Positions 1-8,284 of a DNA stretch of 64,000 nucleotides are shown piece after piece. The DNA is from Paenibacillus sp. 37 (GTDB taxonomy: Bacteria; Bacillota; Bacilli; Paenibacillales; Paenibacillaceae), in NCBI RefSeq assembly GCF_008386395.1, contig NZ_CP043761.1, positions 7,011,617 through 7,075,616 on the forward strand, given 5' to 3'. The stretch's first letter is position 1; each line of letters begins with the position of its first letter. The notes under the pieces were generated by a model. The model saw nothing but the letters and a program-made list of their open reading frames with translations, did not search any database and was not told the DNA's origin. Position numbers and translations under genes: made by a program.

Positions 1-880
1 CACGTTTGGCGATCATACAGATCTGTCCTGTTGTTAAGAAATTAGAAATGACAATCCGTCGCATGGCTCGCTCATCATGTACATCAAAGCTCTCCAAGAA
101 GATAGCCGCATCATTACCACCAAGCTCAAGCGTCATATCCTTAATCGTTTCCGAAGCCGCTTTAATAATATGCTTAGCTGTCGCGGTTCCACCTGTAAAA
201 GCGATTTTAGTAACAAGAGGATTACTAGTCAGTTCAACGCCCACATCGGCATCACCATGAACGACATTGATTACACCAGCCGGGAACTCACTGGCAATAA
301 TCTCTGCGACTTTCGCTGCCGCCAGTGGCGCAAATGGGCTTGGTTTAAGCACAATCGTGTTGCCCGCAAGTAAGGCAGGGGCGATCTTAATCGTAGATAA
401 AGCAATGGGATAGTTCCATGGACTAATTGCTGCCACCACACCAATTGGATCATAGGAAAGAATCGTTTTACCGTTCTCATGCTCTTTGATCTCTTCCTGT
501 AGAGCTGATTTAGCTTCATTACAAGCAAATTCCATCCACATTAACGAAACATAAATTTCGCCGTGTGCATCATACAGGGGCTTGCCATGCTCTCTAGACA
601 GCAAATGTACAATTTCATTCTCAGCTGCTCTAATCTTCTCGATCGCCTTGCGCATCATCATAATGCGTTCATCAATGGAGGTCTGCTTCCATGTTTTAAA
701 AGCCCCTGCCGCCGCTTCAATCGCTTCAACCGCTTGTTCTTTCGTAGTAACAGGGAAATAGCCTACAATCTCGGTTGGGTTGGCCGGGTTTTCTTTTGCT
801 AACTGCGAAAGGGATTTTACATTCTGACCATTAATGAAAGCTTCAACGATAATTGTCTCTTGGTCTGCTTGGATCGTCAT
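1..880 (-). CDS. aldehyde dehydrogenase family protein (3' end cut off by the window)
   Basis: NAD(P)-dependent oxidation of an aldehyde to an acid is the family reaction. I translated 293 codons from the ATG at 880, which follows a strong GGAGGG ribosome binding site. Visible family motifs are SPWNYP near residue 153 (cofactor binding), the LELGG segment near 251 carrying the catalytic glutamate, and GQIC near 285 with the nucleophilic cysteine (about residue 288). The full family length is about 450-500 residues, so roughly the last third lies outside the window. It is followed upstream, with only 27 bases between, by the MetE-like gene on the same strand, suggesting co-transcription. The substrate cannot be told from sequence; succinate-semialdehyde-type enzymes are one possibility. 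Confidence 0.93.
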   Translation of the reverse strand, partial: MTIQADQETIIVEAFINGQNVKSLSQLAKENPANPTEIVGYFPVTTKEQAVEAIEAAAGAFKTWKQTSIDERIMMMRKAIEKIRAAENEIVHLLSREHGKPLYDAHGEIYVSLMWMEFACNEAKSALQEEIKEHENGKTILSYDPIGVVAAISPWNYPIALSTIKIAPALLAGNTIVLKPSPFAPLAAAKVAEIIASEFPAGVINVVHGDADVGVELTSNPLVTKIAFTGGTATAKHIIKAASETIKDMTLELGGNDAAIFLESFDVHDERAMRRIVISNFLTTGQICMIAKR

Positions 881-907
881 TTTACATCCCTCCGTTATTT
901 AGATAGA

Positions 908-1993
908 TTAATTCCAAACTTCTTCTGCAATTTCCTTCACATAACGAAGTTTACGCCATTGTTGTTCTTCCGTTAGAATGTTGCCTTCTTCTGTAGATGA
1001 GAAACCACATTGTGGGCTCAAACAAAGTTGCTCAAGTGGTACATAGGTTGCCGCCTCTGCAATCCGGGCTTTAATTTGTTCTTTATCCTCTAACTCGCCT
1101 GTTTTCGATGTAAGTAAACCAAGTACGATTTTCAAATCTTTTCGATTTACATATTTTAATGGTTCGAAACCACCTGAGCGCTCATCATCAAATTCTAAAA
1201 ATAATCCATCTACGTTTAAGCCTCCAAAGATAACTTCAGAAGCGTAATCATAACCACCCGTTGAGAAATAGTTCGATTTATAGTTACCACGACAAATGTG
1301 CATCGTCACAACTAAATTTGCCGGTTTATGAGACAAGGATTCATTAATCATACGTTGCATCGTTTTCAACTCTTCCGCCGGTTCCAGACCTTTAGCACGT
1401 AGCTTATCGTGACCAGCGTCTGAGAATAGGTCTGCCCAAGCGGTATCATCTAATTGCAGGTATCGACATCCTGCATCATAGAAGGCTTGAATGGCTTTTT
1501 GATACGCCGCAATTGTATCCTGAAGGAATTGTTCTCGGTCCGTATAGACATTGGCGCCATTTTCCAATCGATATAGAAGCATGTTTGGACTTGGAATGGT
1601 CTGTTTCGCCACTGCGTCACCTGCATGCTTTTTCAAAAACTCAAAATCCTTAACAAAGGGATGACTCGAGAAATCAACTTTACCAACAACACGAATCCCG
1701 CCCTTGCGAGTTTGCATATTATGGAATTTTGGTCCGTCTATTTGCTCATACAACTCTACGCCATCCAAGCCACCCAGAAAATCAAAATGCCACCAGCTTC
1801 TGCGGAATTCACCATCCGTAACGGCCAATACGCCATTTTCCTTTTGCTTTTCAATAATTCGAATAATCTCTTTATCTTCTATAGCTCTTAATTCTTCATA
1901 TGTGATGTTGCCTGATTTATATTGTTCACGTGCCTGACTTAAGTTTGCAGGGCGTAGAAAGCTACCTACATGATCATTACGAAATGGTATCAT
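908..1993 (-). CDS. MetE C-terminal-domain-like methyltransferase (YxjG/YxjH type)
   Basis: A 361-residue protein of the cobalamin-independent methionine synthase family, catalytic half only. The expected zinc site is visible: HIC at residues 232-234 and a later cysteine in the SPQCGF segment near 329, with an acidic LEFDD stretch near 268. Family members of this size transfer a methyl group to homocysteine or a related thiol, but single-domain YxjG/YxjH-type proteins lack the folate-binding N-terminal half of MetE, so the methyl donor is uncertain. The start at 1993 has a good AGAAGGAG site. An intrinsic-terminator-like hairpin lies about 120 bases upstream on the same strand and could be a leader attenuator. 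Confidence 0.9.
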   Translation of the reverse strand: MIPFRNDHVGSFLRPANLSQAREQYKSGNITYEELRAIEDKEIIRIIEKQKENGVLAVTDGEFRRSWWHFDFLGGLDGVELYEQIDGPKFHNMQTRKGGIRVVGKVDFSSHPFVKDFEFLKKHAGDAVAKQTIPSPNMLLYRLENGANVYTDREQFLQDTIAAYQKAIQAFYDAGCRYLQLDDTAWADLFSDAGHDKLRAKGLEPAEELKTMQRMINESLSHKPANLVVTMHICRGNYKSNYFSTGGYDYASEVIFGGLNVDGLFLEFDDERSGGFEPLKYVNRKDLKIVLGLLTSKTGELEDKEQIKARIAEAATYVPLEQLCLSPQCGFSSTEEGNILTEEQQWRKLRYVKEIAEEVWN

Positions 1994-2115
1994 AACTATT
2001 TCTCCTTCTAACTTTTTGGTTCACTGAGTATAGCATGATTGAAAAGATAGTATGTTATATGAAAAATGCATGACTGGTCATAGCTTTTAACAATAGCTAA
2101 AAGACTTTAATAAGC

Positions 2116-2153
2116 AAAAAAACCACAACCTCATAGGGTAGTAGATGTGGTTT
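2116..2153 (-). terminator. terminator-like hairpin upstream of the MetE-like gene
   Basis: On the minus strand, AAACCACA (2146-2153) pairs with TGTGGTTT (2120-2127) across an 18-base loop and runs straight into a T tract (2116-2122). No minus-strand gene lies upstream of it before 4427, so it either stops antisense transcription or acts as an attenuator in the leader of the gene at 908-1993. I could not recognise an S-box or T-box core around it. Confidence 0.5.
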
Positions 2154-2269
2154 ACCTTATATTAAAATCAATTTGGCCTAGCATCTGATTTCCTATCTCT
2201 CCCATTACATTTATTTTCTAGTATAATAACGGGATACAACAAACATTTTAAAATAGAAGGAGAGTTGTT

Positions 2270-4294
2270 ATGGAATATCATGTATCCAACCATGGGAATG
2301 ATCAAGGAAAAGGAACAGCGGATCAACCCCTTCGTACCATATCACGCGCTGCGGCTCATGCCATGGCTGGTGATACAGTTATTGTTCATGCGGGAGTATA
2401 CAGAGAGTGGGTTAACCCGGCTAATGGAGGAACAGCGGAGCATAGAATCGTATATCGATCCGCAGGAGACGGGGAAGTAGTGATTACAGGAGCTGAGCGG
2501 ATTACCAACTGGAAGTCTGAAGGAAACCATGTCTGGAGCACAGAAGTGCTCAATTCCCTCTTTTCCGTTCGTAATCCCTATGAGGTAGAGCTCAGTGGAG
2601 ACTGGTTGTTTGACGGGCCCTTCCCAATTCATCTCGGCGATGTCTATTTGGATGGCAAATCATTGTATGAATGCGATAGTATTGAAAGCGTTAACAAACC
2701 TGAGGTTTGGTCCGAAGCTAAGTATCCCAAGGATTCATTGTTAAAATGGTATGCCGAGGTTGGTTCTACGACAACCAAAATCTGGGCCAACTTTGGTGGA
2801 AAAGACCCTCGTAAGGAAAATGTAGAAATTAATGTACGTCCTTATTGCTTCTGGCCTGAGAAACCGGGAATTAACTACATCACCGTAAGCGGTTTCACAC
2901 TTCGCCAAGCTTCTCCTCAATGGGCACCACCTACAGACTACCAGGAAGGTTTGATTGGGCCTCACTGGAGCAAGGGCTGGATTATTGAAAACAATATCAT
3001 CAGTGAATCCAAATGTGTTGGTATTAGTCTGGGTACCGAAATCGGTACAGGTCACAGCAAGTCTTTGGAGAAGCATAGTAAAGGCGGTACTCAACGTGAG
3101 CAGGAGGTTATTTTACGAGCATTACGCTCCGGTTGGCATAAAGATCGCGTCGGCAGTCACATCGTTCGGGGTAATGTAATTCATGATTGTGAACAGGCAG
3201 GTATTGTGGGCCATATGGGAGCAGCCTTCAGCCGCATATATCAGAACCGTATTTATAATATTCATCATAAACGACTCAGACACGGAGCCGAAGTTGCGGG
3301 AATTAAGCTTCATGCTTCCCTGGATACTCAGATTAGTGAAAATATAATGTATAGCTGTTACCGAGCGCTTTGGCTGGACTGGCAGGCACAGGGGACTCGC
3401 ATCAGCCGCAATGTATTTTTTGACAATCTTTCGGAAGACCTTTTCGTTGAGGTGTGCCATGGTCCGTATATGGTCGATCACAACCTATTTCTCTCTCCGA
3501 TGAACTTCAGAAATATGGCTCAGGGCGGAGCATTTGCTCATAATTTGTTTGCAGGTCGATTTGTCGTTCGTTCCGAAATTACTCGTATTACGCCATATCA
3601 TTTCCCTCACGAGACGGCCATGGCCGGATACTCCAATATCACTGGAGGCGATGACAGGTACTACAATAATATCTTCTTGGGTGACAATGATCCTAATAAA
3701 GAGCCTGTGCCTATTACCTTCTTTGAGCATCTACCCCTTAAATCAAGGGATGAAGTTGGAGAGGACGGGAAGACGGCTATGGACGGAGTTCCTGACAATT
3801 CTATTTGTTATCTGCATACTGTGGGACTTGGCGGCTATGATCAACATCCTGATATGAAAGATAAGAAATGGTGGGAATACACCAAAGAGGAGCTTATGGA
3901 GCTTGGCGATGCCGCAAAGGATTTCTTTATAGGCAATGCCGTTCTTCCGGTAGCTATGGGTGGAAATCTATATCTTAACCATTCGGTTCCAAGTACTCAT
4001 GAATCCGATGCGGAGATATATACTCAGAAGGGTATAAACGTTGAGATTGATCCTGCGCTAGGTAAGGTGCACATTCAGATCCATGAGCCCGAATTGCTTC
4101 GGGGAGCCTCTGCCCTGTTGATTACCACGGACCTGCTCGGAAAGACGTATCACGCCAATATGAGGTATGAGGAGCCGGACAGCAGTCCATATCATTTCAA
4201 CTCCGATTTCTTCGGAACAAAGAGACCCGATGCAGATGTCACACCCGGTCCGTTTGAGTTAACTGAAAAGGGTAATCTTGATTTCCAAATTTAA
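2270..4294 (+). CDS. GH120-family beta-xylosidase-like right-handed beta-helix protein
   Basis: A 674-residue protein without a signal peptide, so probably cytoplasmic. The sequence closely follows what I recall of the Thermoanaerobacterium GH120 beta-xylosidase: MEYHVSNHGND at the N terminus, VHAGVYREWV near 39, LIGPHWSKGWIIE near 228, and the catalytic stretch WLDW (Asp370, predicted nucleophile) followed by FVEV (Glu394, predicted acid/base). Reiterated N-x-I/V-x-D strands through 230-480 fit a parallel beta-helix. The family removes xylose from xylo-oligosaccharides. It has an AGAAGGAG site, a TATAAT at 2222-2227 upstream without a clear -35, and its own terminator, so it appears to be a single-gene unit. 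Family membership is recalled, not searched. Confidence 0.88.
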   Translation: MEYHVSNHGNDQGKGTADQPLRTISRAAAHAMAGDTVIVHAGVYREWVNPANGGTAEHRIVYRSAGDGEVVITGAERITNWKSEGNHVWSTEVLNSLFSVRNPYEVELSGDWLFDGPFPIHLGDVYLDGKSLYECDSIESVNKPEVWSEAKYPKDSLLKWYAEVGSTTTKIWANFGGKDPRKENVEINVRPYCFWPEKPGINYITVSGFTLRQASPQWAPPTDYQEGLIGPHWSKGWIIENNIISESKCVGISLGTEIGTGHSKSLEKHSKGGTQREQEVILRALRSGWHKDRVGSHIVRGNVIHDCEQAGIVGHMGAAFSRIYQNRIYNIHHKRLRHGAEVAGIKLHASLDTQISENIMYSCYRALWLDWQAQGTRISRNVFFDNLSEDLFVEVCHGPYMVDHNLFLSPMNFRNMAQGGAFAHNLFAGRFVVRSEITRITPYHFPHETAMAGYSNITGGDDRYYNNIFLGDNDPNKEPVPITFFEHLPLKSRDEVGEDGKTAMDGVPDNSICYLHTVGLGGYDQHPDMKDKKWWEYTKEELMELGDAAKDFFIGNAVLPVAMGGNLYLNHSVPSTHESDAEIYTQKGINVEIDPALGKVHIQIHEPELLRGASALLITTDLLGKTYHANMRYEEPDSSPYHFNSDFFGTKRPDADVTPGPFELTEKGNLDFQI

Positions 4295-4307
4295 GTTTAT
4301 TATTGGG

Positions 4308-4340
4308 GGTCCAGTCATTTTAGGTGATTGGATCTTTTTT
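4308..4340 (+). terminator. intrinsic terminator of the GH120 gene
   Basis: GGTCCAGTCA (4308-4317) pairs with TGATTGGATC (4325-4334), including G-U pairs, and is followed by six T residues at 4335-4340, 14 bases after the stop codon. Confidence 0.8.
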
Positions 4341-4426
4341 GTGTGTAAAGCCTCTATTCCGCTAATCGGCATGAAGCCATATTTTCATCAAAAGCCTTTC
4401 GCCCTAATTGTGGCAGAGTTCACCCG

Positions 4427-5401
4427 TTAACTCAAAAAGTCCATATCAATATAAGGAGTGTTATTTAATAAATTTTCATAGTAGAAGCGTCGGGCTTGCT
4501 CATACCATTCAGTCCAATCAGGAGCGTTAAAGTCTCTGCTTCTATAGAGCGCAGCTAAAACTCTAGCTTGCCTTAAATTTATAAATAGTGGAACTTTGTT
4601 TAACTGGCTTTGGCTTACAGTGTATTCCTTGCAATAGCCATTTAAGAAGTTGAAATAGTACCGTTTTGCAATCTCCTTTCTCACATCTCCAGACACAACC
4701 CAAGGGATTGGGATTTCATAAAATAATGGTGTAGCAATATCAGAAACAAACCAGCTATATTCCACCTCATCATAGTCAATAATAAAGGCTTTATCCCCAT
4801 CATTAAGATAATTGCCAGGGCTGATATCCCCATGAATAAGACCATATGTATTTTTTTCCTTGGACAGGGCACTAATTTCATTAATTAAACGATCATAGTT
4901 ACTGTGTAATTCTAACGGACAATACTTCTTAAAAGATTCTAATAGAGTATTACCACTCCATTCATGGCGTGAATTTTGGGACGAGTAATTAAGCGATATC
5001 TTATGTATTTTCCCGACCATTTGTCCAATGTTTTCATAAAACGTATTGCTCTCCTCGGCGATTACTGCATTTCTGCCTGGTGCTTTCTCAAAAGCTGTCA
5101 CGATAAAGGACCCGTCAATGATATGAATAAGATCCCCTGATAAAGATTGAATAGGCCTTGCTACTTTCATTCCGCGATCAGCCAGAAACATGATGAAATC
5201 TAGTTCCGCTCTTGTTAATAATTCATTTCGATGGGTGACATGCGTAATTCTTAAAATGACTTCTCTATTTCCAACAACGCCGGAATAAACGAAATTTTGA
5301 AACCCATTTAATTCGATAATGGAGTTCTGAAGTATTCCAAAACATTGTGCGGACTCTTTCAATATATCTTTTGTGAATAGTAGTTTAATCTTTTTATCCA
5401 T
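4427..5401 (-). CDS. APH-fold phosphotransferase (aminoglycoside phosphotransferase/homoserine-kinase-like family)
   Basis: A 324-residue protein of the small-molecule kinase family. The catalytic loop LIHGDISPGN (about residues 188-197) gives the HxDxxxxN Brenner motif, and IIDYDEVEYSW a little later supplies the metal-binding aspartate. The N-terminal half (FVYSGVVGNREVILRIT) carries the ATP-lobe lysine/arginine region. Such enzymes phosphorylate antibiotics, choline, homoserine or sugars; nothing here fixes the substrate, so a resistance role should not be assumed. The ATG at 5401 has a GGGGAG site. It is monocistronic and converges with the GH120 gene. Confidence 0.85.
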   Translation of the reverse strand: MDKKIKLLFTKDILKESAQCFGILQNSIIELNGFQNFVYSGVVGNREVILRITHVTHRNELLTRAELDFIMFLADRGMKVARPIQSLSGDLIHIIDGSFIVTAFEKAPGRNAVIAEESNTFYENIGQMVGKIHKISLNYSSQNSRHEWSGNTLLESFKKYCPLELHSNYDRLINEISALSKEKNTYGLIHGDISPGNYLNDGDKAFIIDYDEVEYSWFVSDIATPLFYEIPIPWVVSGDVRKEIAKRYYFNFLNGYCKEYTVSQSQLNKVPLFINLRQARVLAALYRSRDFNAPDWTEWYEQARRFYYENLLNNTPYIDMDFLS

Positions 5402-5484
5402 ATAATTTCTCCCCCTTTACTTCTATGGTAACAAGAGGAGCCAAATGAGAAAATGCAGAATTTAATTAGAATCAAATTTTACAC

Positions 5485-5516
5485 AAAAAGTCACATCGGA
5501 AAGCTCGATGTGACTT
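5485..5516 (-). terminator. terminator of the hydrolase/YdeI-like unit
   Basis: A perfect 11-bp stem, AAGTCACATCG (5488-5498) with CGATGTGACTT (5506-5516), followed on the minus strand by a short T run. It would end transcripts coming from the genes at 5725-7229 before the APH-like gene begins. Confidence 0.7.
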
Positions 5517-5535
5517 ACAAATGAATCTAATGACT

Positions 5536-5722
5536 CTATTCAGCATCATTCTGCTCTTCCAGCCATCTCAAAATCGCTTAGTTTGTTTCTTCCGGCTTTT
5601 CTTGCTGGATCCAATGACCGCAATCCAGATTGACCACTTCCGCATTAGGCACGAACTTTGTCAGGTTTTTAGACCCTTATGACTGTATCCCGGTCACCAT
5701 AGATCATGAGGGTCGGCTGTAT
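5536..5722 (-). pseudogene. remnant of a second alpha/beta hydrolase 3' end
   Basis: This stretch is a diverged copy of the last part of the hydrolase gene at 6288-7229. In the hydrolase frame it reads EVVNLDCGHWIQQEKPEE and WLEEQNDAE, but an in-frame TAA replaces a Gln codon, and the region around 5650-5700 has lost frame. The match to 6303-6464 is about 160 bp in the same orientation with scattered substitutions. It begins immediately downstream of the YdeI-like stop codon, so the YdeI-like gene lies between an intact and a broken hydrolase tail. Confidence 0.85.
5557..5719. repeat. direct repeat copy 1 (partner 6303-6464)
   Basis: About 163 bp aligned almost without gaps to 6303-6464 in the same orientation, offset about 746 bp. 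Sharp left edge at TTCCAGCC and right edge at GGTCGGCTG. The two copies differ at many positions, so the duplication is old or the copies came from two paralogous genes. Confidence 0.85.
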
Positions 5723-5724
5723 CA

Positions 5725-6300
5725 TCAAAATGAAGGGGGTTGCGATTTGAGCTGTTTCATCCCTTCTTCAGATGAAGCGATCAATATTCCAAGCCTTCTT
5801 AAGCGTGTTTCTTCTTTCTTGGCGCTCATTACCCACCAGATAGAATCTCTTTTATAGGATGGTGATAAATTAGTGAAGAATAGCCAGGCTGTTTGATTTG
5901 CCTTGATTTGTTCTTCATATTCTTTGGCAAGTTCCACGTTTCTTTGTTCAGAGGAATAGCCTTGTGCATCGGTTCTGTTGTTAAAGACGTGGATTCCTTC
6001 TGGTCTCATCTTTCCAAGCTGTATTAGTGCTTTTACCTTCTTTACGTTCACAGCACTCCATACACTATTTACTTTGCGCGGAGTAAAGCGAATCTTATAG
6101 CTTTGTTTATCAATGGTTTTTCGTATACCGTCAATCCACCCAAAACAAAGAGCGGCATCTACTGATGCAGACCAAGTAAGGCTTGCACGCCCTGTACTTA
6201 TCCCAAAATAGCCCACCCAAATTTCACTAGCTTCAGCATGATGTTCTTCTAACCAATCATTAAACTCTTCTTGGTTGTTGAAAAACACTACATCTCCCAT
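5725..6300 (-). CDS. YdeI/OmpD-associated family protein
   Basis: 191 residues from the ATG at 6300 (MGDVVFF). An upstream in-frame extension to 6369 only re-reads the end of the hydrolase gene in another frame, so I reject it. Recognisable family features are WLEEHHAEASEIWVGYF near the N terminus, LTWSASVDAALCFGWIDG (the conserved CFGWIDG core) and RFTPRKVNSVWSAVN. Members are small proteins, some linked with bacteriocin protection; the biochemical role is unknown. The start overlaps the last 13 bases of the hydrolase gene without a strong ribosome binding site, which suggests translational coupling. The C-terminal residues are encoded right at the repeat junction and may be non-native. Confidence 0.85.
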   Translation of the reverse strand: MGDVVFFNNQEEFNDWLEEHHAEASEIWVGYFGISTGRASLTWSASVDAALCFGWIDGIRKTIDKQSYKIRFTPRKVNSVWSAVNVKKVKALIQLGKMRPEGIHVFNNRTDAQGYSSEQRNVELAKEYEEQIKANQTAWLFFTNLSPSYKRDSIWWVMSAKKEETRLRRLGILIASSEEGMKQLKSQPPSF

Positions 6301-7229
6301 TGTTCCAGCCATTTTAAAATCGCTTGGTTTGTTTCTTCCGGCTTTTCTTCCTGGATCCAATGACCGCAATCCAGATTGACCACTTCCACATTGGGCACGA
6401 ACTTTGTCAGGTTTTCAGACTTCGCAACCACATCCCGGTCGCCGTAGATCATGAGGGTCGGCTGCTGGATGATTGGGTTCACTTTCGCCAATAAGCGCCA
6501 GTTGCGGTCAAGGTTCCTGTACCAATTTAAGCTGCCCGTGAACCCTGATGTTTCAAAAGCGGAGACGTAAACGGCCAGCTCGCTTTCGCTCAATATGGGC
6601 TCACCGAGCGGTGTTTCTGCTCTGGCGAGATTGATCAACGCCATACCTGGCTCAGGTGCTCTGAGAGGCTCGTTCTTCCGGTACAGGTTGCGAAGGAACC
6701 TGTATGTATTGTCTTCGAATACGGCGTCCGCGACGCCTGGCTGTCGATTGAAGTGGACGAAATAGAAATCTCCGCCAAGTATTTCTTCCATGAACTCGAT
6801 CCAGGGTTTTTCTCCGCGCTCTTGATAAGGCAAGCTCAGATTTATCACTTTATTGACGCGGTTTGGATGCAACAAGGTCAGTCCCCAAACGACGAATGCA
6901 CCCCAGTCATGACCGACAAAGGTAGCATCCTCGTATCCATAGTGATCGAGAAGCGCGATGAGATCACCCGACAAGTGTTCAATGTCATAGTCTGTTACTT
7001 CGGTTGGACGGAATGAGTTGCCGTAACCCCTCTGGTTGGGAACGATGACATGGTAGCCTGCTGCGGCAAGTGCGTCCATCTGATGGCGCCAAGAATAGGC
7101 ATGCTCTGGCCAGCCGTGGCAGAGTACAATAGGTTTTCCAGCGTTTTCTCGGCCTGCTTCAAACACTTCGAGTTCCACACTGTTGACTGAAATAAGGGTG
7201 GGCTTGGGAAAATCGGTTGGATTAAACAT
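6288..7229 (-). CDS. alpha/beta hydrolase (epoxide hydrolase/haloalkane dehalogenase-like)
   Basis: 313 residues, starting at the ATG at 7229 behind an AAGGAGG site; the longer ORF to 7295 has no better site. Motifs: HGWPEHAYSWRHQ (HGxP, oxyanion loop), VGHDWGAFV (nucleophile elbow with Asp as nucleophile, as in epoxide hydrolases), YGDRDVV (acid region) and CGHWIQEE (catalytic His). It likely hydrolyses an epoxide or halide in the cytoplasm; the natural substrate is unknown. It is divergent from the WYL regulator, and a perfect palindrome sits over its promoter, so repression by that regulator is likely. Confidence 0.9.
   Translation of the reverse strand: MFNPTDFPKPTLISVNSVELEVFEAGRENAGKPIVLCHGWPEHAYSWRHQMDALAAAGYHVIVPNQRGYGNSFRPTEVTDYDIEHLSGDLIALLDHYGYEDATFVGHDWGAFVVWGLTLLHPNRVNKVINLSLPYQERGEKPWIEFMEEILGGDFYFVHFNRQPGVADAVFEDNTYRFLRNLYRKNEPLRAPEPGMALINLARAETPLGEPILSESELAVYVSAFETSGFTGSLNWYRNLDRNWRLLAKVNPIIQQPTLMIYGDRDVVAKSENLTKFVPNVEVVNLDCGHWIQEEKPEETNQAILKWLEQWEM
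6303..6464. repeat. direct repeat copy 2 (partner 5557-5719)
   Basis: The intact copy of the repeat, forming the 3' part of the functional hydrolase gene. See the partner entry for the alignment. Confidence 0.85.
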
Positions 7230-7273
7230 TGAATTAAAACCTCCTTCTTGTGATACATGTAGTATAATGGATA

Positions 7274-7299
7274 AAAGGTGACACCTTAGTGTCACCTTT
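7274..7299. promoter_or_regulatory. palindromic operator between the hydrolase and WYL regulator genes
   Basis: AAAGGTGACAC (7274-7284) and GTGTCACCTTT (7289-7299) form perfect 11-bp arms around CTTA. On the minus strand a TATACT (7261-7266) lies directly next to it, so the site falls in the -35/spacer region of the hydrolase promoter. It is the obvious target for the divergently encoded WYL regulator, which is an inference from position and symmetry. Confidence 0.75.
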
Positions 7300-7328
7300 A
7301 TAAAATCATGTAAAAAAAGAGGGCAATT

Positions 7329-8240
7329 ATGAACAAAGTGGAGAGACTCATTTCGATTATCATGATATTGCTGAGGAAAGAGATTGTTTCTACAACGGAA
7401 TTCTCACAACTATTCAATGTCTCCAAAAGAACGATCCTTCGCGATATGGAAACATTGAGCTTATCGAACATCCCAATCTACTCTGTCAATGGCGTCAAAG
7501 GCGGCTACGGCATAATGGACGAATACAAGGTCGATAAACGCCTTCTAAGCAGCACCGATTTACAGAATATATTGGCTGCGCTCGGCGGATTGGAACAACT
7601 CCTCCTTACTGAAGAAGTGGAAAGAACGATAAAAAAAATAGAGGCAATGGTTAGTCCATTGTCTCTGAATCGTTCCATTCAACTGTCGTTTTATGTTTGG
7701 GAAGGTCGGTCCGAAATTCTTGAAACCTTAAAGATATGTCAAGAATCCATTTCTAAAAAAAGGCTGGTTTCGTTTGATTATACAGATAAAGACGGGGCTG
7801 TAACGAATAGAATGGTCGAGCCCTATGAGCTGCATTTCAACGAATCGAGTTGGTACTTGAAAGGATTCTGTTTACATCGACAGGGATATCGAACATTCAA
7901 GTTATCGCGGATCGATCATATTACGATGGATGAACGTACGTTTCATCCTAGAGACGATTGGTCAGAGCAAGGTCGCGTTGCAAGTTATCTACCGCAATTC
8001 GTCACGATTAAGGCATGGATATCGCCTAGCATAAAAGATCAAATCATCGAAAGGTATGGTCGAAGAAGTATTGAAGACCATAATGGTGGATCTTTATTAG
8101 CAACTATTTATGTCCCACAAAATCATATGGGATTTCAATTGTTAGCAAGCTTCGGCACTCATCTAAAAATTGTAGAGCCCAAGTCCTATGTTGAAGACTT
8201 TCGAAATTATTTATATCAAATGATGAAGAACTATTCCTGA
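7329..8240 (+). CDS. HTH/WYL-domain transcriptional regulator (YafY/DeoR type)
   Basis: 303 residues. The N-terminal winged helix-turn-helix spans about 5-60 (VSTTEFSQLFNVSKRTILRDMETL). The WYL domain runs about 135-230 and includes SFDYTDKDG, VEPYELHFNESSWYLKGFC and RTFKLSRI. WYL domains sense ligands, often nucleic acids or small molecules; the ligand here is unknown. A GAGGG site precedes the ATG. It probably represses the divergent hydrolase/YdeI-like unit, and perhaps itself, through the palindrome at 7274-7299. Confidence 0.9.
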   Translation: MNKVERLISIIMILLRKEIVSTTEFSQLFNVSKRTILRDMETLSLSNIPIYSVNGVKGGYGIMDEYKVDKRLLSSTDLQNILAALGGLEQLLLTEEVERTIKKIEAMVSPLSLNRSIQLSFYVWEGRSEILETLKICQESISKKRLVSFDYTDKDGAVTNRMVEPYELHFNESSWYLKGFCLHRQGYRTFKLSRIDHITMDERTFHPRDDWSEQGRVASYLPQFVTIKAWISPSIKDQIIERYGRRSIEDHNGGSLLATIYVPQNHMGFQLLASFGTHLKIVEPKSYVEDFRNYLYQMMKNYS

Positions 8241-8284
8241 TATATTTAGCATTAAAGCTTCAACCTTCAACTCAACTTTTCGCC

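Noticed and set aside
4427..5401. Calling the APH-fold gene an antibiotic resistance gene
   Set aside because: The fold is shared by kinases of choline, homoserine, sugars and others; no resistance-specific signature is visible.
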